Assembly: GCA_938030905.1 (NCBI GenBank)
Contig: CALHIW010000031.1
Location: forward strand, 1 to 13,313
Length of the DNA: 13,313 nucleotides
Direction of reading: 5' to 3'
Origin: Candidatus Methanomethylicia archaeon
GTDB taxonomy: Archaea > Thermoproteota > Methanomethylicia > CALHIW01
A program made the translations under genes and the position numbers. The notes below the pieces were generated by a model, which was not told the origin of the DNA, searched no databases, and saw nothing but the letters and a program-made list of their open reading frames with translations. Numbering within the stretch: the first letter of the stretch is position 1; each line of letters begins with the position of its first letter. Shown in pieces: positions 1 through 7,483 of this stretch.

Positions 1-269
1 TTATTTTATTGGCTATAGGAATTGTTGGACTTACCACAAATAGAAATATTATAAAAATGCTTTTATCCTTAGAAGTTATGTTTAACTCATCTCTCCTCCT
101 CCTCCTCTCACTATCTACTATTATTAACCCTTTAGGTGGAAGTTTAATAGCTATATTTGCAATAACTCTTGCTGGAGCTGAAGTTGGGGTTTTAATTTCT
201 ATTTTAATCATGATGTTTAGAGTTATTGGTGATATAGATGTGTTTAAGATTAAAAAATTTAGGAGGTGA
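1..269 (+). CDS. nuoK: Complex I-like subunit K (partial, 5' end outside window)
   Basis: Small membrane subunit of a respiratory complex I-like (Nuo/Fpo) enzyme, part of the ion-translocating arm next to the antiporter-like subunits. The frame is open from base 3, and residues before the first possible TTG (base 9) still fit the family (ILLAIGIVGLTTNRN), so the true start lies upstream and the gene is cut by the window edge. Two conserved membrane glutamates are visible, in SLEVMF and in LAGAEVGV, matching E36 and E72 of E. coli NuoK by my recollection of the alignment. The ending is basic (KIKKFRR), as expected for a cytoplasmic tail. The stop codon lies inside the Shine-Dalgarno sequence of nuoM, so the two genes are probably translationally coupled. 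Identity is confident from motifs, size and neighbours. Confidence 0.93.
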   Translation, partial: ILLAIGIVGLTTNRNIIKMLLSLEVMFNSSLLLLLSLSTIINPLGGSLIAIFAITLAGAEVGVLISILIMMFRVIGDIDVFKIKKFRR

Positions 270-270
270 T
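261..270 (+). promoter_or_regulatory. Strong Shine-Dalgarno sequence for nuoM
   Basis: AGGAGGTGAT is a full-length match to the archaeal anti-SD and lies 5 bases before the ATG at 276. It overlaps the TGA stop of nuoK (267-269), which fixes the nuoM start and suggests coupled translation. Confidence 0.85.
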
Positions 271-275
271 ATATA

Positions 276-1832
276 ATGAATATATTTAACTATCCAATTT
301 TGCTGTCTTCCACTATAGTCCCATTAGTTATTTCAATAATATTGCCAGGAATTTGGAAATTTACTAGAAATGTAAAGATCCTAATGTCTATTAGCACATT
401 ACTATTAATATATCCACTTACAATATTCACATGGATACTATTTAGCGAAATATCTAAACAACCACTTCTTGACCCCATATATTTCAGTCATCCCCTAATA
501 GGTAAGTTTAGTATGCTCAGTGATGGTATAAGTACTCCAGTAGCTTTTGGCATTGCACTTGTAACTTCATTTATTGCTATATATTCAGTACCATATATGA
601 AGCATAGATTTGAAGAAATGGCTCATGAAGGTATTACTCCTCCATCATGGGGTATTTACTACATGCTCTATACTATGTTCTCAGCTGCAATGATAGGCAC
701 TGTTCTATCAACTAACCTAATAGAGTTCTACATATTTTTTGAACTAACATTGATTCCATCATTTCTTCTAATAGCCTTCTATGGTTATGGCGAAAGAATG
801 AGGATAGCTATAATGTATTTACTATGGACCCATATAGGAGCATTAACATTACTCATAGGCATTCTCGTATATGGGTTTAATGCTGGTACTTTTGATATAA
901 TAAATCCAGAAACAGGAACATTTAATATAGGACTTGCAGAGAAAACTCTACTTCCAGGATGGCAACTCCCAATATTTACCTTAATGACGATAGGATTGCT
1001 AGTTAAAATGGCTGTGTTTGGTGTTCATATCTGGTTACCCTATGCTCATGCTGAAGCACCAACACCGCTTTCAGCATTACTATCTCCAAATCTGATAGGT
1101 ATTGGAGCGTATGCATTAATAAGAATTCCCTATACTCTATTCCCATCGATATTTGAAAGCGCATCAATATACCTGTATGGATGGGCAATCCTAACTATGA
1201 TTTACGGAGGATTAATGGCCTTAGCTCAAGATGATTTTAAGAGATTTCTAGCTTATTCAAGTATAAGTCAAATGGGGTATTTGCTACTCGGAATTTCAAG
1301 TCTTACAATACTTGGAATTACAGGCTCATTAATTCATTACGTCGCACATGCTGTAGGTAAAGCCATTCTCTTCATGTCTGCGGGAGTATTAATCGCAACT
1401 CTTCATGGTCTCAGAAGTATAAACAAAATGGGTGGGTTAGCCGTAAAAATGCCCTATACAGCATCATTAGCTCTTATTGGATTCATGCATATTACTGGTA
1501 TTCCCCCATCACTTGGGCTATGGAGTGAGGTCTTCATCGTTCTTGGAGCTATCGATAAAGCGCTTCATATAGGCTCTACTGCTCTAATAGTAGCAGTTAT
1601 AGGTTTACTAGTAGCAATAGGTCTCTCTACTTCATACTCATTTATTACAATGAAAAGAATATTCTTTGGTGAAATCTCAGAAAAACTAAAGGAAGAGTCC
1701 AGAGAAGGAGTTTTACTATTAATTATCCCAATGGCAATAATAGCAGCTATAGGTATAATATCATTCTTTTTAGCTAATGTATTCATAGAGCCTACAAAAA
1801 CAATGCTTGAAGTCCTCTCTGAACATAAGTGA
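276..1832 (+). CDS. nuoM: Complex I-like antiporter subunit M
   Basis: Antiporter-like, proton-translocating membrane subunit (518 aa, about the usual NuoM length, with roughly 14 hydrophobic segments). Visible family signatures are FFELTLIPSF (Glu156, equivalent to E. coli NuoM E144), LLVKMAVFGVHIWLPYAHAEAPTPLS (Lys244 and the HAEAPT motif, residues 244-265), DDFKRFLAYSSISQMGY (319-335) and GIPPSLGLWSE (408-418, Glu418 matching the TM12 glutamate). The segment after HAEAPT reads LLSPNLIGIGAYALIR, with no lysine where E. coli NuoM has one in TM8. The start is set by the strong SD at 261-270. The end overlaps the GTG start of nuoL. Gene order is K-M-L-N, with M before L, unlike E. coli K-L-M-N. 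Assignment as M rather than L or N rests on length, the FFELTLIP and HAEAPT motifs, and the presence of clear L and N homologues downstream. Confidence 0.93.
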   Translation: MNIFNYPILLSSTIVPLVISIILPGIWKFTRNVKILMSISTLLLIYPLTIFTWILFSEISKQPLLDPIYFSHPLIGKFSMLSDGISTPVAFGIALVTSFIAIYSVPYMKHRFEEMAHEGITPPSWGIYYMLYTMFSAAMIGTVLSTNLIEFYIFFELTLIPSFLLIAFYGYGERMRIAIMYLLWTHIGALTLLIGILVYGFNAGTFDIINPETGTFNIGLAEKTLLPGWQLPIFTLMTIGLLVKMAVFGVHIWLPYAHAEAPTPLSALLSPNLIGIGAYALIRIPYTLFPSIFESASIYLYGWAILTMIYGGLMALAQDDFKRFLAYSSISQMGYLLLGISSLTILGITGSLIHYVAHAVGKAILFMSAGVLIATLHGLRSINKMGGLAVKMPYTASLALIGFMHITGIPPSLGLWSEVFIVLGAIDKALHIGSTALIVAVIGLLVAIGLSTSYSFITMKRIFFGEISEKLKEESREGVLLLIIPMAIIAAIGIISFFLANVFIEPTKTMLEVLSEHK

Positions 1833-3961
1833 TCTACATGCTCATAGATCCCATATACATATGGGCAGCACCATACATAGGCGCCGCACTCTCACTTATA
1901 CTCTCGAAAATAAGTAAAAGAGTAAGAAATTACATTGCAGTTCTATCTTTACTTTTTTCATCTATTTTCGCAACCATCACTTTACATGAATTTATCATTG
2001 GTGGAAAACCAATACATACATCCCACTTATGGATTAAATCTTTAAACATAACTTTTGGCGTATATATAGATGGATTAAGCTCCTTTACAGCATTTTTAGT
2101 AAGCTGGCTGTGTTTCTTCATAGGCTTCTATAGTCTAAAGTACATGAATGAAGATCCAGGATTAACTAGATATTGGTTTTTCTTTACATTCTTTGCTGGT
2201 AGTATGTTGACCCTAGTAACAGCAGATAATATCCTCTTTATGTTCATAGGATGGGAAGGTACTGGACTATGTTCTTATGCTTTGATAGGTCATTGGTTTA
2301 CTGATGAAGAAGAAAGATGTGTAGGTGACCCTGATAGAAAAGCATTAGGTATATCAATGCTATTCACTCCAAGTCATAGTGGTGTCAGAGCTTTAGTGTT
2401 TACGAGACTTGGGGATGTAGGATTTATCACTGGAATCGCGATAATTTACTTAGTACTTAAGACGTTCAGCATTCCAGAAATAATAGAGAATGCTCCTGAA
2501 TGGATTATTTATTTAGCAAAATTGGGATTGCTGCTACCAGCTTTAATTATATTTTCTCTTGGAGCTCTTGCTAAGAGCGCTCAGTTTCCATTTCATGAAT
2601 GGCTTGTAACAGCTATGACTGGTCCAACTTCAGTTAGCGCATTAATACATGCTGCAACAATGGTAAATGCTGGTGTATACTTCATGCTACGCTTTTCTCC
2701 AGCTACTTACTTTTCACTTCATAGAATTCATGATGAAATACTTCTTCATATGATTAAAGATGATATTACAATCTTCTTTACGATCATAGCAACTATTGGC
2801 GCCTTCACAGCAATATTTATGGCTTCGCAAGCTATAGTGGCTAGAGAGTTAAAGCTTATCCTAGCATTTTCAACAGCATCTCAATTAGGATATATGTTCT
2901 TAGCGATAGGAGCTGCAGGTTTATGTCCAGAGTTTATAAATGGTTGGTTAGCTAGCTTTAACCATTTAATGAGCCAAGCAGTTTTTAAAGCATCTCTATT
3001 CATGGCTGCTGGAGCAATTATTCATGCAGTAGAATCAAGATTTATTGATGATATGGGTGGGTTAATTCATTATATGAAAATAACATTTATATCCATGCTT
3101 TTAGCAGCGTTTAGCCTATCAGGAGTCCCCCTCTTTCAAGGTTTTTGGAGTAAAGATAGTGTACTTGAAGCAGCAGCTGAAAGCGGTAAGTTATGGCTTT
3201 TAGTTCTTGGTACATTAACAGCAGCGTTTACTTCATTTTACTCCTTAAGATTAATTTTAAGAGTATTTACAGGCTTAAAATCAGAGAAAGTTAAGCATTT
3301 AGAACATATACATCATATTCATGAGGCACATCCAATAATGTTAATACCCTACTTGATACTTGCAATAGTAGCGTTTATTGTAGGTTTAATCTGGCCAATT
3401 TATGGACCAGAAATAAACTCAAACATAATAAAACATGTACTTGGAATAGAGGAACATTACATTATTCATGAAATACATCTTAATCCTCTTTTAACAGCAG
3501 CATCGATAACTATGGTAGCTATAGGATTCGGGTCGTCTCTGTACATTTATAAAGTATTAAAGATCAATATAATTTTCATTCTAAAGCGTAACTCAGTTGC
3601 TAGATTTATACATAATCTACTTTATGATAGGTATTACATCAACCCAATTTACTATAAAGTTCTGGTTAATGGATTTAGAGGGATAAGCCTTCTAATCTTT
3701 AAATGGTTTGATAAGCTTGTTATAGATAGTCTCTATCACAAAGTAATTCCATTAACGTTTACTAAACTGTTCAATGTATTATTTAAACATTTTGAAGTAC
3801 CTGTAATGGATGAAGGATATAACGTACGTACAGTCAATGGAATACTTAAGTTTTCAGCATTTATTAGAAAGCTGCAATCAGGAATTTTAAATAATTACTT
3901 AATAACATTTATTATGGGTCTTGCCCTTATGACTACTTTATTAATAATACTAATGGTGTAA
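1829..3961 (+). CDS. nuoL: Complex I-like antiporter subunit L
   Basis: Largest antiporter-like subunit (710 aa), with a C-terminal lateral-helix extension as in the family. Signatures: FIGWEGTGLCSYALIGHWF (residues 139-157, Glu143), AKSAQFPFHEWL (248-259, Lys249), SALIHAATMVNAGVYFMLR (270-288, His274), STASQLGYMF (348-357) and GFWSKD (438-443). Between the GHWF motif and FTRLGDVGF (191-199) there is an insertion of about 20 residues relative to bacterial NuoL. A loop at 490-501 has six histidines in twelve residues, and four more lie at 536-550. The C-terminal YDRYYINPIYYK (599-610) is typical of NuoL. The GTG at 1829 overlaps the nuoM stop (GTGA); an ATG nine bases later (1838) is an alternative start that would remove only three residues. 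The nuoN ATG follows three bases after the stop. Confidence 0.94.
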   Translation: MIYMLIDPIYIWAAPYIGAALSLILSKISKRVRNYIAVLSLLFSSIFATITLHEFIIGGKPIHTSHLWIKSLNITFGVYIDGLSSFTAFLVSWLCFFIGFYSLKYMNEDPGLTRYWFFFTFFAGSMLTLVTADNILFMFIGWEGTGLCSYALIGHWFTDEEERCVGDPDRKALGISMLFTPSHSGVRALVFTRLGDVGFITGIAIIYLVLKTFSIPEIIENAPEWIIYLAKLGLLLPALIIFSLGALAKSAQFPFHEWLVTAMTGPTSVSALIHAATMVNAGVYFMLRFSPATYFSLHRIHDEILLHMIKDDITIFFTIIATIGAFTAIFMASQAIVARELKLILAFSTASQLGYMFLAIGAAGLCPEFINGWLASFNHLMSQAVFKASLFMAAGAIIHAVESRFIDDMGGLIHYMKITFISMLLAAFSLSGVPLFQGFWSKDSVLEAAAESGKLWLLVLGTLTAAFTSFYSLRLILRVFTGLKSEKVKHLEHIHHIHEAHPIMLIPYLILAIVAFIVGLIWPIYGPEINSNIIKHVLGIEEHYIIHEIHLNPLLTAASITMVAIGFGSSLYIYKVLKINIIFILKRNSVARFIHNLLYDRYYINPIYYKVLVNGFRGISLLIFKWFDKLVIDSLYHKVIPLTFTKLFNVLFKHFEVPVMDEGYNVRTVNGILKFSAFIRKLQSGILNNYLITFIMGLALMTTLLIILMV

Positions 3962-3964
3962 ATT

Positions 3965-5434
3965 ATGCATCTAAAATTTGAACTTATCTTAAATTTAACC
4001 ACATTATTGCTTATAGGATCTGGAGTAACTATTCCTTTAATTGATCAATTACTAATCGAAAGGAAACGTAAACAACTAGGCTATCTAATATCTATGATTT
4101 CACTTATTTTAGCTTTACTTTTAAATGTGCTTCTAATATTTAGTAAAGAAATATTAAGTTCTGAAATGTTGATTGTGGATAACTTTGGAACTATAATAGT
4201 AATGGCGGCAATATTTAGTGCACTTTTAATACTTATAGCGTCAGTTAGTGAAGTAAGATCCTGGTCCACATCAACCAGTTACTATTCATTAATTCCTATA
4301 GCTCTATTAGGCATATACTATATATCATTTGCAGATGATATATTACTAATATTTACATCATGGATGTTGACATCAGTTGCATCCTATGTAATTGCTGGCT
4401 TAAGAAAAGATGAAAATTCAGTTGAGGGGGCTATTAAATATTCAATTATGGGAATGTTATCCACGATAACAATGCTTTATGCCATTGCACTACTATATGG
4501 AGTAAGCGGCACTACAAATTTACATGAAATAGGAAAAATACTAAAACTCTTAGATGAAGAGAAAATATTGCTTGTAAAAATATCTCTTATAATGTTTATA
4601 GCATCCTTAGGATTTAAGTTTGGAGTTTTCCCATTCCATACCTGGCTTCCTGATGTTTATGGTGGTGTTCATCCAATATGTGTAGCCTATTTAGCTGGAG
4701 TTGTTGAGATCCTACCTATAGCAGCATTTGTAAGGTTGTTATCTATCTTTTCCGCAGTACCTACACTCCAAAATACATGTATTTTCTCTACATTCATGTT
4801 TTCAATATTAACAATGATCTTTGGAAATATAGTTGCTCTTGTTCAAAGCAATATACAGCGAATGTTAGCTTACAGTACTATTGCTCATGCAGGCTACTTT
4901 CTAGTAGGCTTTACAGCTTTCAGTATAACAAGACCTATCCTAGGAATTCCTGCCTCAATTCTAGGACTACAGGGTATAGCATTACATTTAATAACGTACA
5001 TTATAGCTAAAACAGGACTTTTTATTACTCTCTCATATATACTGAGGAAAATCGGGAGTGTAGATTTAATTTCCATTAGAAACTTAGGGAAAATACTTCC
5101 AATAACGTCGTTTTCAGCATCTATTTTACTACTAAGCTTAATGGGGGTACCACCGCTAATAGGCTTTTGGAGTAAATTATTGCTTTTCCTATCAGTTGCA
5201 GGAGAATACCCCCTGCTTACTCTTATAGCAGCTCTAAATAGTGGTATTTCGGTTGCATATTACATAGTCATAATTAAAAACATGTATTTTACTCAAAATA
5301 GTACAGCAGTACAACATTTAGAAAGAATCAAAGATCCTGAGGTCATTATAATGATAATTACGTCACTATTAACTATTATTTTAGGCTTAGGAATAGCGCC
5401 CTACATCGCAGCCTACACTACATCATTAAAATAG
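3965..5434 (+). CDS. nuoN: Complex I-like antiporter subunit N
   Basis: Third antiporter-like subunit (489 aa, normal NuoN length), closing the nuo operon. Signatures: LGFKFGVFPFHTWLPDVYGG (residues 215-234, with Lys218), NIQRMLAYSTIAHAGYFLVGF (296-316), IAKTGLF (347-353, Lys349) and MGVPPLIGFWSKLLLF (393-408, Lys404). Two positions look unusual. The TM5 motif that normally carries the conserved glutamate reads FTSWMLTSVASYVIAG (130-145), with Met134 in the expected Glu place. The TM8 motif reads AGVVEILPIAAFVR (244-257), with Glu248 where NuoN usually has Lys. Other channel lysines are kept, so this is a real member rather than a pseudogene; the frame is intact. Start ATG lies three bases after nuoL, without an obvious SD, so coupling to nuoL is likely. 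My alignment to E. coli residues is from memory. Confidence 0.92.
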   Translation: MHLKFELILNLTTLLLIGSGVTIPLIDQLLIERKRKQLGYLISMISLILALLLNVLLIFSKEILSSEMLIVDNFGTIIVMAAIFSALLILIASVSEVRSWSTSTSYYSLIPIALLGIYYISFADDILLIFTSWMLTSVASYVIAGLRKDENSVEGAIKYSIMGMLSTITMLYAIALLYGVSGTTNLHEIGKILKLLDEEKILLVKISLIMFIASLGFKFGVFPFHTWLPDVYGGVHPICVAYLAGVVEILPIAAFVRLLSIFSAVPTLQNTCIFSTFMFSILTMIFGNIVALVQSNIQRMLAYSTIAHAGYFLVGFTAFSITRPILGIPASILGLQGIALHLITYIIAKTGLFITLSYILRKIGSVDLISIRNLGKILPITSFSASILLLSLMGVPPLIGFWSKLLLFLSVAGEYPLLTLIAALNSGISVAYYIVIIKNMYFTQNSTAVQHLERIKDPEVIIMIITSLLTIILGLGIAPYIAAYTTSLK

Positions 5435-5459
5435 CTTTATTAACTTAGCTATTAAAGCT
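5433..5459 (+). repeat. Small inverted repeat at the end of the nuo operon
   Basis: AGCTTTA (5433-5439) and TAAAGCT (5453-5459) form a perfect 7-bp stem with a 13-base loop, starting within the nuoN stop codon. It could form a hairpin at the 3' end of the nuo message. It is not followed by a long T run, so its role as a terminator is doubtful. Confidence 0.4.
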
Positions 5460-5532
5460 GCACTTCTCTATAACCTTAATTGCTAGTAATATTTAACCTC
5501 TTCTATCTAACTTTCTATCATAATTATAGATT

Positions 5533-5583
5533 TTATGAACTTTAGATATGAAAGTATATGTAGTTGATAGCTTAAGTTCATAA
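5533..5583. repeat. 10-bp inverted repeat between nuoN and atpI
   Basis: TTATGAACTT (5533-5542) and AAGTTCATAA (5574-5583) are perfect reverse complements separated by 31 bases. The right arm ends about 22 bases upstream of the proposed atpI TATA box. It may be a regulator-binding site or a hairpin in the nuo 3' UTR. In AT-rich DNA a 10-bp match could also be chance. Confidence 0.4.
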
Positions 5584-5597
5584 TACATATAGTGTTG

Positions 5598-5611
5598 AGA
5601 AAAATTTATTA
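5598..5611 (+). promoter_or_regulatory. Probable promoter (BRE/TATA) of the atpI operon
   Basis: A purine-rich BRE-like stretch (AGAAAAA) followed by TTTATTA at 5605-5611. With the usual archaeal distance of about 25 bases, transcription would start near 5633, giving a leader of about 20 bases before the ATG at 5652. A short AGGT (5644-5647) is the only SD-like element. Confidence 0.5.
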
Positions 5612-5651
5612 AAGAGCTACATTATCTTTGTCAGCTATTCGGTAGGTTATC

Positions 5652-7253
5652 ATGATTAAATCACCTAAAGTTGTACGTTTAAGATTTGCTGTAATAAAGG
5701 ACAAAGTTGACTATGTTTTAGTATCTTTAGGACAATTAGGACTTGTACATTTCATAGACATTAAAAAAACAAGTGATAAAGAACTTCTAGCTATGATTAA
5801 GCCATATGAGTTGCCCAGCGAAGCATATGAAATTTCGGAGATTTATAGCAGAATTGGTCATTTAATTACTAAGGTAGGGCTTCAACCTAGAAAAATAGTA
5901 ATTACTGATCTTGATCTAAAAAATCAAGTTAGTAAAATTGAAGAAGAGCTAAAAGGTATTGAATCTACACTATCAGATCAGCATATGCCTAAAGATTTAA
6001 TGCAAAAGTACATTGACCAATTATTAAATTATGAAGCAGCATTAAGAGCATTAAGAGAAGTTGAAAATATTAAAGCTATGTATAGCGGCGTTGTAGGAAG
6101 AATGCTTGTTTTTGATTGTTGGGTGCCAAGAGAGAAATTGAGTATTGTAATCGAAACTATAGATAAGTACTCAGACCAGTTGTCCATATACGAAGTAATT
6201 GAAGATTTAGAGAAAATTGAAGAAAAGCCTCCAACAGTAATTAATGAAAAAAGCAAGCTTGGTGGGTTTGCTGCTTTAACTCGTGGATTTGGAATACCGG
6301 TATATAATGAAATTGACCCTAGCATCTTTATGACAATAACGTTTCCTATATTCTTTGGAATAATGTTTGGTGATGTAGGTCATGGATTGATATTTCTCAT
6401 AGCATCATTATATATAATGTATATTAGGAGGAAACAAGTATCTATACCAGATATTTTTAGGCCAATAGTACAAGGTGCAGATATTCTTATAATCTGTGCT
6501 ATATTCTCAATTTTATTTGGTTTCTTATATGGTGAATTTCTAGGTAGTAGTGAATGGTTTAAAGTGCTAACTAATATAACTGAAAAACCTATATATTCAA
6601 TATTAGGTCTCTCTAGCTTGGAGGAAGAGATAGCTGAACATCGATGGTTTATAATATTGATGAAACTATGTATATATATAGGTATGTTTCATATACTCTC
6701 TGGTTTAGTACTAGATATTATAAATAAGATTACAGAGAAAGAGTATAAACATGTGTTTTCAGGACCTATATTATGGTTATGGTTCTATGGCACACTTACT
6801 GCCCTATTCACATTATATGATTTTAATCCAGCAACAAGAGTTTCACAATTACTATCTGATGTATTTAGTGCTAGAAATCCTCCATTTCTGCCATTATCTC
6901 CCTTATATCTTCTTATAGTCCCAGCCATAACTATGTTTATTGTTAGAATTTTTATTGAAGGCTTTACTGAAGCTTTAGGAGAAACTCTTGAACATTTAAT
7001 TGCCTCAATATCAAATACCATCTCGTATTTAAGAATTTTCGCATTTCATCTAGTACATTGGGCAATAAGTCAAATAGGCTTAATGGGCAAAGGATCAGTA
7101 TATATATATTTATCATTACCATTGGCAACATTTCTAATAATGACACTAGAACTTCTTGCAACATTTATGCAGGCTTTACGTCTACATTGGGTTGAGTGGT
7201 TTCTCAAATTCTATAAAGGAGAGGGATACATGTTTAAACCATTTCAATTGTAA
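5652..7253 (+). CDS. atpI: A-type ATP synthase subunit I (membrane subunit a)
   Basis: Stator membrane subunit of the archaeal A-type ATP synthase that forms the two proton half-channels beside the c-ring. The cytoplasmic part (residues 1 to about 225) has a first globular lobe, a charged helical/coiled-coil stretch (about 45-140) and a second lobe (GVVGRMLVFDCWVPREK, 146-162). The membrane part begins near 226 with TFPIFFGIMFGDVGHGLIF (230-248). The essential arginine is Arg461 in SNTISYLRIFAFHLVHW (454-470), and the C-terminal QALRLHWVEWFLKFYKGEGY (507-526) is a family signature. At 533 aa it is shorter than the 600-700 aa usual for the family, mainly through a short coiled-coil arm. First gene of its operon; the next gene starts ten bases after the stop. 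Identity is secure. Confidence 0.95.
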   Translation: MIKSPKVVRLRFAVIKDKVDYVLVSLGQLGLVHFIDIKKTSDKELLAMIKPYELPSEAYEISEIYSRIGHLITKVGLQPRKIVITDLDLKNQVSKIEEELKGIESTLSDQHMPKDLMQKYIDQLLNYEAALRALREVENIKAMYSGVVGRMLVFDCWVPREKLSIVIETIDKYSDQLSIYEVIEDLEKIEEKPPTVINEKSKLGGFAALTRGFGIPVYNEIDPSIFMTITFPIFFGIMFGDVGHGLIFLIASLYIMYIRRKQVSIPDIFRPIVQGADILIICAIFSILFGFLYGEFLGSSEWFKVLTNITEKPIYSILGLSSLEEEIAEHRWFIILMKLCIYIGMFHILSGLVLDIINKITEKEYKHVFSGPILWLWFYGTLTALFTLYDFNPATRVSQLLSDVFSARNPPFLPLSPLYLLIVPAITMFIVRIFIEGFTEALGETLEHLIASISNTISYLRIFAFHLVHWAISQIGLMGKGSVYIYLSLPLATFLIMTLELLATFMQALRLHWVEWFLKFYKGEGYMFKPFQL

Positions 7254-7257
7254 GGTG
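7252..7257 (+). promoter_or_regulatory. Shine-Dalgarno sequence deciding a TTG start
   Basis: AAGGTG lies 6 bases before TTG 7264. An in-frame TGA stop sits at 7261-7263, directly before the TTG, so no upstream start is possible in this frame. The ATG at 7260 is in another frame. Confidence 0.6.
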
Positions 7258-7263
7258 CTATGA

Positions 7264-7479
7264 TTGAAAGAAGGTTTTTCTCTATTTAGAGTCCTAGGCA
7301 TAGGTCTTGTATTACCACTTCTAGTAATTGTATGTCTACTCATTGGAATTTATTTAGGTAGGCTAGTTAGTACTATGTATATGATGATTTTAGGTCTTTT
7401 AGGTGCAATTTTAGGTCTTATAGTAGGCACGATAGTAACTGTAAAGCTATTTGAAAAGCTTCCACTAAATGGAGGATAA
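7264..7479 (+). CDS. Two-helix membrane protein, AtpZ-like, in the ATP synthase operon
   Basis: A 71-aa protein with two predicted transmembrane helices (about residues 9-32 and 38-62), a short turn containing GRLVSTMY, and a basic/acidic C-terminal tail (KLFEKL). The pattern GIYLGRL, then a turn, then LGLLGAILGLIVG resembles AtpZ, the small hairpin protein found at the start of many bacterial F-type ATP synthase operons. That is my reading of the pattern, not a database hit, and other small two-helix families could look alike. It lies ten bases after atpI and overlaps the ribosome-binding site of atpC, so it is almost certainly cotranslated with them. A role in assembly or ion handling of the membrane sector is an inference. 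The start is TTG, preceded by AAGGTG. Confidence 0.75.
   Translation: MKEGFSLFRVLGIGLVLPLLVIVCLLIGIYLGRLVSTMYMMILGLLGAILGLIVGTIVTVKLFEKLPLNGG
7471..7475 (+). promoter_or_regulatory. Shine-Dalgarno sequence deciding the atpC start
   Basis: GGAGG ends 8 bases before ATG 7484 and is embedded in the last two Gly codons of the AtpZ-like gene. The ATG at 7469 overlaps this SD and has none of its own, so 7484 is the better start. Confidence 0.75.
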
Positions 7480-7483
7480 TTCC

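Noticed and set aside
4777..5010. 77-aa + strand frame within nuoN
   Set aside because: Out of frame with nuoN and overlapping conserved NuoN motifs; the Cys/Ser/Tyr-rich translation looks like a frameshifted shadow.
5435..5651. tRNA or small RNA gene in the nuoN-atpI gap
   Set aside because: No T-loop GGTTC-type sequence, no cloverleaf arms and no C/D-box pair; the dyads explain the visible structure.
6029..6325. 98-aa - strand frame within atpI
   Set aside because: Lies wholly inside a clear atpI coding region, shows no family motif and has no SD.
7469..7483. Upstream ATG for atpC
   Set aside because: This ATG overlaps the GGAGG that serves the ATG at 7484 and has no SD itself; the protein from 7484 matches the family start.
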